Assembly (NCBI RefSeq): GCF_000987955.1
Contig: NZ_LAZU01000056.1
Coordinates: forward strand, 1-64,000
Length of the DNA: 64,000 nucleotides
Direction of reading: 5' to 3'
Source of the DNA: Paenibacillus sp. DMB20
GTDB lineage: Bacteria; Bacillota; Bacilli; Paenibacillales; Paenibacillaceae
A program made the position numbers and the translations under genes. This document shows, one piece after another, positions 53,831-63,738 of this stretch. Numbering within the stretch: position 1 is the first letter of the stretch; every line of letters begins with the position of its first letter. The notes under the pieces are model-generated. The model did not search any database, was not told the origin of the DNA, and was given only the letters and a program-made list of their open reading frames with translations.

Positions 53831-54609
53831 GAAGGAAGAGAGCGATCCCTGTCGTCCTGTTTTTTGTCGTCCTGCTGCTGGCGCTTCCTCTGGCAGCGCC
53901 GGTGTCCGCAGCCGAAATAAAGCCGCTGGTCTATGACGGAGCCGGGCTGCTGACCCAGGAAGAGGCAAACGAGTTGAACGCGCTGGCGAATGAATACGGG
54001 GCTCTCCGGGAAACGGACATCATGATTGTGACCATCGACAGCCCGGATGCTTATGACGTCCAGGAAATGACGCAGGATTTTTACGACGATTACGGACCTG
54101 GTTTTGACAAGCGACATGGGAATACGGCGATCTTGATGCTGGATATGACGCACCGGGATCTGTATATCGCCGGTTTTTATAAAGCGAAGGAGTATCTGGA
54201 TGACGATAGGCTGGATAAGATCCGCGACAAGATCTCTTCGGATCTCTCGGACGGCAACTACAAGTTGGCCTTCCAAACGTATATCGAAAAAGTGGATTAT
54301 TATATGGGATTTCGCCCGGGGGTGAACCCGGATAATCTTTTATATAATCTTTGGGTTCAATTGGGCATTTCGGTTGTCATCGGAGGGGGGATCGTTACCT
54401 TGATGGTTCGCCGTTCCGGCGGCCGGATTACGGTCAATTCGCGGACCTACGAGAATGCGAGTACGTCAGGCGTTCTGGCCCATGAGGACAGGTACCTTCA
54501 TACAAGCGTATCGAGACGGAAAATCGAGAGCAGCAGCTCCAGTTCCGGCGGCGGAGGAGGAACCACCTCGGGCGGTCATTCGCATAGCGGGAGCCGAGGC
54601 TCATTTTAA
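53827..54609 (+). CDS. ydjH: TPM-domain membrane protein, YdjH
   Basis: 260 residues. Signal peptide (VVLFFVVLLLALPLAAPVSA), then a TPM domain (YDGAGLLTQEEANELNALA, TDIMIVTIDSP, HGNTAILMLDM), one membrane helix and a low-complexity tail of Ser, Gly and His. GTG 53827 is preferred, as GGAGGTGG precedes it; the earlier in-frame ATG at 53749 lies within YdjG. Partner of YdjG in the PspA system. Confidence 0.85.
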   Translation: MRRKRAIPVVLFFVVLLLALPLAAPVSAAEIKPLVYDGAGLLTQEEANELNALANEYGALRETDIMIVTIDSPDAYDVQEMTQDFYDDYGPGFDKRHGNTAILMLDMTHRDLYIAGFYKAKEYLDDDRLDKIRDKISSDLSDGNYKLAFQTYIEKVDYYMGFRPGVNPDNLLYNLWVQLGISVVIGGGIVTLMVRRSGGRITVNSRTYENASTSGVLAHEDRYLHTSVSRRKIESSSSSSGGGGGTTSGGHSHSGSRGSF

Positions 54610-54630
54610 CGAGAAGGGATGGATTCACGA

Positions 54631-55614
54631 ATGGGATTTTTCAGAAACCAGTTTGCGAATGTGGTGGAATGGGACGAATTCAGGGACGACATGATTTTTT
54701 GGAAGTGGAACAACCGGGAGATTAAAAAAGGAAGCAAACTGGTGATCCGGGCCGGGCAGGACGCGATTTTCGTCAATAACGGCAAAATCGAAGGGATTTT
54801 CCAGGATGAAGGGGAGTACAGCATCGATTCGGACATCATCCCGTTTTTATCGACGTTAAAAGGATTTAAGTTCGGCTTTAACAGCGGCATGCGGGTGGAA
54901 GTGTTGTTCGTCAACACGAAAGAGTTGACGGTCAGATGGGGGACGCAGCATCCCGTTCTGATCCCGACGCCGCAGCTTCCGGGCGGCATGCCCATCCGCG
55001 CCAATGGCACGTTCAATTTCAAAGTGAACGATTACGTTACGCTCATCGATAAGGTGGCCGGGATGAAGGACAGCTACCTGGTGGAGGATGTGAAAATCCG
55101 GATTACTTCGGTACTGGACCAGCTGCTCATGAAATGGATCAGCAGGGAAGGGAAGGACATGTTTAATCTGCAGGCGAATGCGATGGATATTTCCCAAGGC
55201 ATTCGCGAGGATCTGGATATGCAGGTCATGGACAGCGGGATGACGATAACGGGCTTCCAGGTGATGAGCTTCAACTATCCTCAGGAAATCCAGGACATGA
55301 TTACGAAGACGGCTTCTCATCAAATGATCGGCGACCTGCAAAAATACCAGCAGGTGACCATGACGGACGGCATAACATCCGGCAAAGTGCAGGGCGGCGG
55401 GACAGCCTCGGATATGGCAGGCATGATGATGGGGATGAATCTGGCGAACGAAATGATGAAAAATATGAGCGGGAGCCAGAAGACATCGGCTGAGGCAGAG
55501 TCCGCGCCTGCCGCCTCTTCTTCCGAAGGCCATAAAAAGCCGAACTTCTGCCCCAACTGCGGTTCGAAGAACGAAGGAGCCAATTTTTGCCCGAATTGCG
55601 GCCAGAAATTGTGA
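54631..55614 (+). CDS. ydjI: SPFH-domain protein with zinc ribbon, YdjI
   Basis: 327 residues. It begins MGFFRNQFANVVEWDEFRDD, as in B. subtilis YdjI, which is why ATG 54631 is preferred over 54619. SPFH/virion-core-like domain, Gly/Met-rich stretch (MAGMMMGMN), and two CPNCG zinc-ribbon halves at the end. It helps place PspA at the membrane. Last gene of the operon. Confidence 0.9.
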   Translation: MGFFRNQFANVVEWDEFRDDMIFWKWNNREIKKGSKLVIRAGQDAIFVNNGKIEGIFQDEGEYSIDSDIIPFLSTLKGFKFGFNSGMRVEVLFVNTKELTVRWGTQHPVLIPTPQLPGGMPIRANGTFNFKVNDYVTLIDKVAGMKDSYLVEDVKIRITSVLDQLLMKWISREGKDMFNLQANAMDISQGIREDLDMQVMDSGMTITGFQVMSFNYPQEIQDMITKTASHQMIGDLQKYQQVTMTDGITSGKVQGGGTASDMAGMMMGMNLANEMMKNMSGSQKTSAEAESAPAASSSEGHKKPNFCPNCGSKNEGANFCPNCGQKL

Positions 55615-56067
55615 AGCGAAAGGCAGTATAACTAATTTTTTGCTTAAGGTTAGTATTTCTACCGAACTAATGATATCCGCATCGCACCGGGTTGTTTGTA
55701 TAAAATAGGGTCCGTTAGATTAAAACTTGTCGCCAACCGGTCCAGGGTTACGGAACATTAGTTCATGCTAACACATACTGGACGCGAAACGAGGCTGTCT
55801 CTTAAGGTCGCTGACCCTGGGCGGCCTCTTTTGGTTGTGTCAGACGCTGGGCGTCCGAACCATTCCCTGCCCCTATTCTCCCAATACAGATGTTCCTCTT
55901 TCGTTGAACAAGCAGCCCGCTACGAACGGATATATCTTGTTATCGGAATTGGATGAGAGGGTTTATATTTTTTACATAAAATCCACTTTATATTAGAACT
56001 CTCAAAACATTTCTGGTATATATAGTAAGAAGGGCCAATTTAATAGAATAGAGGAGTGAAAGCCTGA
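55615..56067. other. Gene-free intergenic region
   Basis: About 450 bases with no supported gene or RNA. The repeats GAGGCTGTCTC..CTGGGCGGCC and GACGCTGGGCGTC near 55790-55860 can form hairpins; one may end the ydj operon. The promoter of the next gene must lie in its last 100 bases; GAGGAGTG is its ribosome site. Confidence 0.4.
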
Positions 56068-59000
56068 ATGCGCATCCGGGTACATAAGTTCAGAAAGCAG
56101 CTAAGCTTACTTCTGGCAATCGTTATGCTCGCGAGTATCATGGTTCCTTTCGGTCCCGTGAGGATGGCGGATGCTTCGCCCCAAAATGACCAAGTTGTAA
56201 TCAGCCAGGTCTACGGGGGCGGAGGAAACAGCGGAGCAAAGTACAGCCATGATTTCATTGAGCTGTACAATCCGACGGATCATCCGGTTGACCTCACGAA
56301 CTGGAAAGTGCGTTATGCCAGTGCAACAGGTGATTTCAATAACGAAACCTCTTTAAATGGCATCATTCAACCCCATCATTATGTATTAATACAACAAGCG
56401 GGTACCGTCGGCAGCGGGTTGCCTTTGCCTGCGTCTGACCTTGAAGGAAACTTGGCGTTGAGCGGAACCAAAGGGAAAGTGGATTTGGTGAACGCCGATG
56501 GCGAATCCGTCGATTTGATCGGGTACGGCACAGTGTCGCAAGCGGAAGGACAGTCGACGCCGGCATTATCTAGCACCACTGCTGCAATCCGCAAGGAGTC
56601 GGCAGCCGGGCCTGCCGGGAACCGCGGCCTGGACACGGACAATAATGCCGCGGATTTCATGGTCGACTCTCCCGATCCCCGCAACAGCACGTATACCTCC
56701 TCTCCGGGAAATCCCGGCAACACCCTGGGTCCCGTAACGGCCAGTCCGGCACCGAATGCCTGGCCAGCCGGAACGCCGATCACGCTGAACCCTCCCACTG
56801 TAGGAGCTTCCGTCTATGCAGATGTATATTTGTCGGGCGGTGAAGGCTCCGGCTACCAACTCGTGAAAGGTCCTATTGCGCTTAAGGAGCCAACGCAAAT
56901 CCATGCTTACGCAGTCCAAGACGGCTCTCCGGATGGACCTGTGACTTCCTTCAAGTACGATATTCTTACCCCGACATCGGTAGCTGAAGCCCGCGGCAAG
57001 GCAAAAGCCGACAATGTATGGACAGAAGGCATTATTACGCATATGGAAGGCAGAGAAACCTATATTCAGGACGATTCCGCCGGAATCGTGCTCTATGACT
57101 ATCCGCTGGCTGCCGAGGTTGGCGACCGAGTAAGCGTAGCCGGAGTCATGGAGATATACAACAACCTTCAAGAGATCAAACCCCACGAACTGTTATCCCA
57201 TAACATAACCGATAAAAATGCGGGGTTACCGCAAGCCCTCCGGATTAGCGGCGGGGATCTTTCCGCGGATCAAGGAGAGGCATACGAAGCAAGGCTTGTC
57301 TATTTAGAGGATGTGTCAATCAAGGCAGAGAACAAATCCGGTGAATTTACGGCGGTGCAGGGCGGACGGGAATTCATCATTTATTCCGCATTGCCCAAGC
57401 TGTCCGCGGGCAAAACCTTCAGCCGCGTTACGGGCGTGGTCAAGCAGTATGGAAACATCTATGAATTAATTCCTATAAATGAGGACGCCTTAGTCGAAGA
57501 CATGTTTTCCGTGACAGCCAGTCCTGGATCAGGACCGATCATTCTTGGCGGAAAGGTCACGTTATCCAGTCCAACGGAGGGGGCAAGCATTTATTACACG
57601 CTCGATGGAACCGTTCCGACCACGGCAAGCACCCTTTACGCCGCCCCGATTCCAATCGAGCGCGATACGACCATCAAAGCCATTGTCGTTTCCGGTACCG
57701 ACCAGAGCAAAGTCTATGAATTTGCTTATACGGTTGCCAAGGCCCCGCGGATTGCCGATATTCAAGGCGAAGCACACGCCTCACCCTATAAGGGGCAGAC
57801 GGTAAAAGATATTGAAGGCGTCGTGACGCAATACGGATATACGTTCTCCAACGGAAGCATTAAGGGTTTTTATATCCAGGACCCGACTCCGGATTCCAAT
57901 CCGAATACCTCGGATGCGATTTTCGTGTATTCTACGGGCACAGATCGGCCGAAAGTCGGAGATCTGGTAACCGTAACGGGGAAAGTCGCCGAATATAACG
58001 AAGGAAGCTCCAGCAATCTGACCTCCACCCAAATCGAGCTTCAGTCCTACACGAAAACCGCGGAAGCCCAGAAGCTGCCGGAGCCCGTCACGCTCGGTAA
58101 AGGCGGGCGTCCGATTCCGGCCTCCATCATTGATAATGACCGAATGGCAACGTTTGATCCGCAGGAAGACGCCATTGATTTCTACGAATCCCTGGAAGGG
58201 ATGCGGGTCAGGCTGCCGCAGCCGACCATCATTAGTCCGTATTGGACAAGCGGCGGAACCTATAACATTCCTACCCGCGTTGAAAATGACATCGCCGATG
58301 CGGTTACTCCAGCCGGCGGTTTGGTCCTGAAAGAGCAAGGGAATTTCAATCCGCAGCGCCTTCTGATTGCGTACGGGAATCCGGGGCAGGAAGTAAGCAC
58401 CGGCGATGCTTTTGCAGGCGACGTCACCGGCGTCATCGGTTATAACAGCGGCAACTTCAAAGTGATTCCGGCGATGGGCAGCTTGCCTCCTATCCACAGC
58501 AGCCCATTCGAACAAGAAGCATCGACGATCGAAGTGAACGCCGAACAGTTGAGAGTAGCGACTTACAATATCGAAAACTTTCATCCCGGTGTGGCATCCG
58601 GCAAGATAACGAAGCTGGCCGAATCGATCGTAAACCGTATCAAATCCCCGGATATTATTGGTCTGGTGGAAGTACAGGATAACAACGGGGAACAGAATGA
58701 CGGCACCACCTCTGCAGACAAAAGCTACCAAGCTTTGATTAACGCCATCAAAGCGGCGGGCGGGCCAACCTACAGTTTTACCGATATTGATCCGGTGAAT
58801 AACAGCGACGGGGGAGCGCCGGGAGCCAATATCAGAGTCGGCTTCCTCTATAACGACGAGCGCGTTCAATTATCGGATAGCGTAAATAACAGAAAAGGCG
58901 CTTCCACGGAATCCGTTGCATACGATGCAGCCTCGGATCGGCTGACCTATAACCCGGGCCGGATTGACCCGTCGAATGCCGCATTTGCAGCATCCCGTAA

Positions 59001-62000
59001 GCCTTTGGCTGCGCAGTTCGACTTCAGGGGCGAGAAGGTCATCGTGATCGCCAATCATTTCAACTCGAAATCCGGGGACCAAGGACCTTTCGGAAGCACG
59101 CAGCCGCCAGTTCTCGGAAGCGAAGGACAGCGTCATCGGATCGCTGCGGCAGTAAACGGGTTCGTCAAGGACATTAAGACCGGAAATCCGGATGCCAATG
59201 TCATTGTTTTGGGTGACATGAATGATTTCCAATTTACGCAAACCGCAACGATTTTGAAAGGAAACGAACTGGATAACCTGATCGAAAGATTGCCGCTGGA
59301 AGAACAATACACATATACGTATGACGGCAACTCTCAGGTGCTTGACCATATTCTGGTGAGCAAAAACCTGACCCGGTCGGCCCAAGTCGATGTCGTGCAT
59401 CTCAATGCCGATTTCCCGGCCTCCAAAGGCCGCGTATCCGACCATGACCCGGTCATTGCGCAATTGGACCTGAAGGGAAAAGCCGGCGGTTTCCCGCTCA
59501 CGGTTTTGCATACGAACGATACGCATGCCAACTTGGACACCGTAAGTTCGCCCGATAACATCGCGCGCCGCGTGGCGGCTATCAAAGAGGCGAGGGCTGG
59601 CGCGGTTAATCCTTTGCTTGTGGATGCGGGGGACGTGTTCTCCGGCACGCTTTATTTCAATCAATACCTCGGGCAGGCTGATCTTGAATTTATGAATCTG
59701 GTTCAATACGACGCGATGACCTTCGGGAATCATGAATTCGATAAAGGGTCCGAAGTTTTGAATGATTTTATCGAACATGCCGAATTTCCGTTCATCTCTT
59801 CGAACGTGAATTTCTCGGCCGATCCTTTATTAAGCAAGAAATTTCGGAATGGCGTCACCAGTAACCCGGCGGATGCGGCTATTTACCCAGCAGCGATTGT
59901 GGATGTAAACGGTGAACAGGTGGGACTCATCGGCCTCACTACCGAAGACACGTCGAATATATCCTCGCCGGGAGCCGTTACGTTTGATAATGCGGTTCAA
60001 AAGGCAAAAGATACCGTAAAAATGCTCCAGAATGAAAGGATTAACAAAATCGTCGTGCTGTCGCACCTGGGCTATGACGTAGACGTCCAACTTGCAAAAG
60101 AAGTGGAAGGAATCGACATCATCGTGGGCGGACACAGTCATACCAAGCTGGATCAGGCGGTCGTGGACCGAACCGATAGCGCGCCGAAGCTGATTGTGCA
60201 AACCGGCGAAAAAGGCCAGTTTTTAGGCAAGCTTGAGGTGAAGTTTGACGAGGAGGGTACCCTGCAAGAGTGGGATAGTGCCTTAATATCCGTCGATGCA
60301 AAAGACAGCGGCGGCAAATATGTCATCACGCCGGATCAAGAAGCTTTGGATATTCTGAATGCGAAATATAAGCCGGGTGTGGAACAGTTGAAGCAGACCG
60401 AAGTCGGCAAGACGGAAGTGAAACTGAACGGCGTTCGCTCCGACGTGCGCACGAAGGAAACCAACCTCGGAAATCTGATTGCGGACGGAATGCTGGATGC
60501 GGCCAAGGCCGCCGGAACGAATGCGGTGATTGCCCTGCAAAACGGAGGCGGAATCCGCGAATCGATCGAAGCCGGAAAAATCACCATGGGCGACGTGATG
60601 ACGGTCCTTCCGTTTAACAATGATCTCGTCACGATTACCTTGACCGGCCAGGAAATTAAAGAAGCGATGGAAAACGGGGTTTCCAAGGCTCCGGCCGCGG
60701 ACGGACGATTCCCGCATATCGCGGGGATGAAGTTCTTCTATGATTCCACGAAGCCGGCGGGTCAGCGCGTGCTGCGCATAGAGGTAAAAGGCAAGAATGG
60801 ATACCAGCCTATTGAGCTGAACAAGTCGTATGAGGTCGCAACGAATGCTTTTACCGCAAAGGGCGGCGATTTCTACGCTTCTCTTGAAAAGGCGTATCGT
60901 GAGGGCCGCGTGAACCTGCTGTACCTGCCTGACTATGAGGTCTTCTCCAACTACGTGAAAAAAGTAGGCACCGTCACGGCTCGGACGTCCGCCGTCGAAG
61001 GACGCATCACCGATCTGAAAGGGGCTCCGCTGCCCGGGCGTCCGGACCCTGAGGTTCCCGGAGGTCCTGGAAGTCCTGGAGGTTCGGGAGGGTCAAGCAC
61101 GTCAGGCTCTCCGGGACCGACAACGCCTCCCGTGACCCCGACGAACCCTGGCACGACTGCTCCAGCTGAACCGGGCAAAATCAAGCTTCAGGTTAAAGCG
61201 GAGAATGGCGCGGCAGCAGGCACCGTCACCGGGAAAGCAATGAAAGAAGCCTTAAAGCAGCCGGCAGGCGGGAAAATCACCGTTGAAGTGACAAGCACGC
61301 AGCCGTTTGAATCCTCATCCGTGACCATTGAGAATGAAGCACTGACAGCATGGTTGAACCAATCGGGCGCATCTGTTCTCACGATCCTTACTCCATACGG
61401 AAGTTATGAGCTTCCGAAGCGCGAGATCCATCTTCAGGCCATAGCGGATAAGACCCGCTCTGGGATCGGCGGAATGGGGTTGGTATTCACGCTGTCCATG
61501 AACGGCGAGGCTGTCAAAGAAGCGGCTTCCGAGGGATACAAAGCGCTCAAAGCCGTGAACTTTGCCGTTGCCGTCCAAACCGGCAGCGGAGATAAAATGC
61601 CGCTCGGGGATTTCAAATCGTATGTCAAACGTTCTTTGAACGTGGGCCAGGCTTACCGCGCCAACGAGATTGCGGTTGTGCGGCTTAACGAAAAAGGACA
61701 GAACGGGTATACGCCTGTGCCGTTCAAGGCAAGCGGAGACCGGATCGAGATCTATAGCCGCTCGAACGGAACATATCTGGTCCTGCTGAATCCGACGACG
61801 TTTGAAGACATCGCTTCCCACTGGTCCAAAGCGGACGTCGAATCCCTTGCAGCCAAGATGATCGTGACAGGACGCACGGAACAAAGGTATGTTCCAAACG
61901 CTTTTGTAACGCGGGCCGAGTTCGTTGCGTTGATCACCCGGGCGCTGGGCCTGGCCGCCAACGATCAAGCAAGCTCCTTCAAAGATATAACGGCGGCCGA

Positions 62001-62346
62001 TTGGTATGCGGGACAGGTCCATGCGGCCGTTCAGGCCGGTATCGTAAACGGATATGCAGACGGTACGTTCAGACCGAAGCAGACGATAACCCGCGAGGAA
62101 ATGGCGCTTATGGCATATAAGGCGTTGAACTATGCCGGATATAAACCGGGCGGCGCGTCAAAATCCCGTTTTGCCGATGAATCCGAGATCAGTGCTTGGG
62201 CTAAAGAAGCGGTAAATGCATTAAACGGACTCAACATTATGCAAGGGGATCGCAAGCAGCAATTTACCCCTAAGTCGAACACGACACGAGGTGAAAGTGC
62301 TGCTGTATTGAACCGGATGATTCAAAATTTGACATACGATAAATAA
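56068..62346 (+). CDS. SLH-anchored surface nuclease/5'-nucleotidase
   Basis: 2092 residues, secreted. In order: signal peptide (cut near residue 36, ADA-SP); lamin-tail domain (~40-160, SQVYGGGGNSGAKY); a chitobiase-like unit; OB-like domain; second chitobiase-like unit (~485-560, YYTLDGTVPTTAS); second OB-like domain (~570-690); endonuclease/exonuclease/phosphatase domain (~825-1135, VATYNIENFHP, then GLVEVQDNNG and DHILVSKN, SDHDPV); calcineurin-like 5'-nucleotidase (~1145-1420, VLHTNDTHANLD, DAGDVFSG, FGNHEFD, GGHSHT) and its C-terminal domain (~1430-1640); Pro/Gly linker; a ~190-residue unit; three SLH domains (~1905-2085) that bind cell-wall polymer. All key metal ligands seem present. 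It should break down DNA outside the cell and release nucleosides and phosphate, like B. subtilis YhcR but far larger. Confidence 0.92.
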   Translation: MRIRVHKFRKQLSLLLAIVMLASIMVPFGPVRMADASPQNDQVVISQVYGGGGNSGAKYSHDFIELYNPTDHPVDLTNWKVRYASATGDFNNETSLNGIIQPHHYVLIQQAGTVGSGLPLPASDLEGNLALSGTKGKVDLVNADGESVDLIGYGTVSQAEGQSTPALSSTTAAIRKESAAGPAGNRGLDTDNNAADFMVDSPDPRNSTYTSSPGNPGNTLGPVTASPAPNAWPAGTPITLNPPTVGASVYADVYLSGGEGSGYQLVKGPIALKEPTQIHAYAVQDGSPDGPVTSFKYDILTPTSVAEARGKAKADNVWTEGIITHMEGRETYIQDDSAGIVLYDYPLAAEVGDRVSVAGVMEIYNNLQEIKPHELLSHNITDKNAGLPQALRISGGDLSADQGEAYEARLVYLEDVSIKAENKSGEFTAVQGGREFIIYSALPKLSAGKTFSRVTGVVKQYGNIYELIPINEDALVEDMFSVTASPGSGPIILGGKVTLSSPTEGASIYYTLDGTVPTTASTLYAAPIPIERDTTIKAIVVSGTDQSKVYEFAYTVAKAPRIADIQGEAHASPYKGQTVKDIEGVVTQYGYTFSNGSIKGFYIQDPTPDSNPNTSDAIFVYSTGTDRPKVGDLVTVTGKVAEYNEGSSSNLTSTQIELQSYTKTAEAQKLPEPVTLGKGGRPIPASIIDNDRMATFDPQEDAIDFYESLEGMRVRLPQPTIISPYWTSGGTYNIPTRVENDIADAVTPAGGLVLKEQGNFNPQRLLIAYGNPGQEVSTGDAFAGDVTGVIGYNSGNFKVIPAMGSLPPIHSSPFEQEASTIEVNAEQLRVATYNIENFHPGVASGKITKLAESIVNRIKSPDIIGLVEVQDNNGEQNDGTTSADKSYQALINAIKAAGGPTYSFTDIDPVNNSDGGAPGANIRVGFLYNDERVQLSDSVNNRKGASTESVAYDAASDRLTYNPGRIDPSNAAFAASRKPLAAQFDFRGEKVIVIANHFNSKSGDQGPFGSTQPPVLGSEGQRHRIAAAVNGFVKDIKTGNPDANVIVLGDMNDFQFTQTATILKGNELDNLIERLPLEEQYTYTYDGNSQVLDHILVSKNLTRSAQVDVVHLNADFPASKGRVSDHDPVIAQLDLKGKAGGFPLTVLHTNDTHANLDTVSSPDNIARRVAAIKEARAGAVNPLLVDAGDVFSGTLYFNQYLGQADLEFMNLVQYDAMTFGNHEFDKGSEVLNDFIEHAEFPFISSNVNFSADPLLSKKFRNGVTSNPADAAIYPAAIVDVNGEQVGLIGLTTEDTSNISSPGAVTFDNAVQKAKDTVKMLQNERINKIVVLSHLGYDVDVQLAKEVEGIDIIVGGHSHTKLDQAVVDRTDSAPKLIVQTGEKGQFLGKLEVKFDEEGTLQEWDSALISVDAKDSGGKYVITPDQEALDILNAKYKPGVEQLKQTEVGKTEVKLNGVRSDVRTKETNLGNLIADGMLDAAKAAGTNAVIALQNGGGIRESIEAGKITMGDVMTVLPFNNDLVTITLTGQEIKEAMENGVSKAPAADGRFPHIAGMKFFYDSTKPAGQRVLRIEVKGKNGYQPIELNKSYEVATNAFTAKGGDFYASLEKAYREGRVNLLYLPDYEVFSNYVKKVGTVTARTSAVEGRITDLKGAPLPGRPDPEVPGGPGSPGGSGGSSTSGSPGPTTPPVTPTNPGTTAPAEPGKIKLQVKAENGAAAGTVTGKAMKEALKQPAGGKITVEVTSTQPFESSSVTIENEALTAWLNQSGASVLTILTPYGSYELPKREIHLQAIADKTRSGIGGMGLVFTLSMNGEAVKEAASEGYKALKAVNFAVAVQTGSGDKMPLGDFKSYVKRSLNVGQAYRANEIAVVRLNEKGQNGYTPVPFKASGDRIEIYSRSNGTYLVLLNPTTFEDIASHWSKADVESLAAKMIVTGRTEQRYVPNAFVTRAEFVALITRALGLAANDQASSFKDITAADWYAGQVHAAVQAGIVNGYADGTFRPKQTITREEMALMAYKALNYAGYKPGGASKSRFADESEISAWAKEAVNALNGLNIMQGDRKQQFTPKSNTTRGESAAVLNRMIQNLTYDK

Positions 62347-62368
62347 GACGTTTGGAAAAAAATGTAAA

Positions 62369-62402
62369 TTTCCGAAAGAGCGCCTTGCGAGGTGCTCTTT
62401 CT
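62369..62402 (+). terminator. Terminator of the surface nuclease gene
   Basis: GAAAGAGCGCC / GGTGCTCTTTC hairpin with short T run. Confidence 0.75.
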
Positions 62403-62492
62403 TCATTACTGTTTTCATTTGCATCCGGGACCAGCTCAGTTATAATGTGTGGTGTTAAGTTCATAGATAAACGATATAGAAGTGAATAGCGC

Positions 62493-62651
62493 CATGATCA
62501 TAACCCTGATCGTCTTAGCTCTTGCATCCATGTTATTTATATCAAGGAAAGTTACGTTCCGATCTGGTTGCTATTGGATCATTGATCGTACTGATGCTAT
62601 TCAGCTAACACCGGAGGAGTGCTTTCTCTGTTTTTCCCGTTTCATGAATAG
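62493..62651 (+). pseudogene. SLC13-type anion permease, N-terminal fragment
   Basis: Reads MIITLIVLALASMLFI, then RSDLVAIGSLIVLMLF and, after a frame change, LTPEECFL, which is the start of SLC13/citrate-type permeases. Several frame changes; the remaining ~90% is gone. Confidence 0.55.
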
Positions 62652-62678
62652 ATATTGGTAATTCATAGCTGAAAGGAA

Positions 62679-63644
62679 ATGAAAAAAGAAAAAATGAAAA
62701 AAGCATTGGGGAAGACTAGAATTGTTGTCATCGTTGTCATAGGCATCTTGCTCTTATTCGTCGCCATTAGTTTCATTAATCATAGAATTCGATTGAATAT
62801 AGAGTCGGAAATTCGTTCGCCAATCGGAACGATGGTGAATGTGAATGACCATCAAATGCACGTATATACGGAGGGAAGCGGTACCAAAACTCTGGTCTTT
62901 ATGTCAGGTGGCGGCACTTCCTCTCCGGTGTTGGATTTCAAAGGATTGTATTCTAAGCTATCTAGCCAATATCGGATTGTAGTTGTGGAAAAGGCGGGCT
63001 ATGGTTATAGCGAAACGGCAGCGGTCTCCCGTGATATAGACAGCATATTGGAGGAGACCAGGACTGCTTTAACATTAGCAGGCGAACAAGCACCTTATAT
63101 TCTATATCCGCATTCCATGTCGGGCATTGAGGCTTTATATTGGGCCCAAAAATATCCTGAAGAAGTAACGGCCATCATTGGGCTTGACCCTGCGGTTCCA
63201 GCAGCTTATGAAAAATATCCCCTGCCATCGGATTTTACCATGGGGCTGACCAGCTTTGCTGCTCGTGTCGGCATTACTCGTTTTTTTCCGTCCATTGTTG
63301 ATTCTTCTGCGGCAATCCAAGAAAACCATTTATCAGAACAAGAAAAGAAAGTGTACCGAGCGGTATTTTATGAGAAGACACAGTCATCCAATATGATAGA
63401 AGAAGTTAAGATGATATCCAACAATGCCAAGAAAGTGTCGGAAGGCGATATCCCCGATGTACCGATGTACTTCTTTATATCGAATGGAAAAGAAATACCG
63501 GTAGACGGGTGGGGAAATCTTTTAATGAAGTACGTTGAGACAGCGAATGGAAAATATATGATTTTGGATAGCGGCCATTATATTCATGATCATGAACCTG
63601 AAATCATTGCGGAAGAAAGCATGAAATTTATAGAGAGTATCTGA
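62679..63644 (+). CDS. Membrane-anchored alpha/beta hydrolase
   Basis: 321 residues. An N-terminal helix (IVVIVVIGILLLFVAISFI) anchors it or serves as uncleaved signal. The hydrolase domain shows the oxyanion region LVFMSGGGTSSPVLD and the nucleophile elbow PHSMSG in place of GxSxG, then GLDPAVP and the final His in DSGHYIHD. The Pro-His-Ser form is seen in some members. Substrate unknown. GAAAGGA lies very close to ATG 62679; ATG 62694 is the alternative start. Confidence 0.85.
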   Translation: MKKEKMKKALGKTRIVVIVVIGILLLFVAISFINHRIRLNIESEIRSPIGTMVNVNDHQMHVYTEGSGTKTLVFMSGGGTSSPVLDFKGLYSKLSSQYRIVVVEKAGYGYSETAAVSRDIDSILEETRTALTLAGEQAPYILYPHSMSGIEALYWAQKYPEEVTAIIGLDPAVPAAYEKYPLPSDFTMGLTSFAARVGITRFFPSIVDSSAAIQENHLSEQEKKVYRAVFYEKTQSSNMIEEVKMISNNAKKVSEGDIPDVPMYFFISNGKEIPVDGWGNLLMKYVETANGKYMILDSGHYIHDHEPEIIAEESMKFIESI

Positions 63645-63683
63645 AGCTGTAAAAGATGAGATGAATGTAGCGTACAAGATGAC

Positions 63684-63719
63684 AAAAGGCACTTCCCTCA
63701 AAAGGGCGAGTGCCTTTTA
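63684..63719. terminator. Bidirectional terminator
   Basis: AAAAGGCACT / AGTGCCTTTT hairpin between converging genes (hydrolase plus, glycosidase minus). Confidence 0.75.
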
Positions 63720-63738
63720 TTCGATTCGCTTAAATCGC

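Noticed and set aside
55765..55956. 63-codon frame before the surface nuclease gene
   Set aside because: It lacks a ribosome site and any familiar feature; its hairpin-forming repeats suggest non-coding sequence.
57781..59778. Two long minus-strand frames (362 and 302 codons)
   Set aside because: They shadow the surface nuclease/nucleotidase gene, have no family features and arise from its codon bias.
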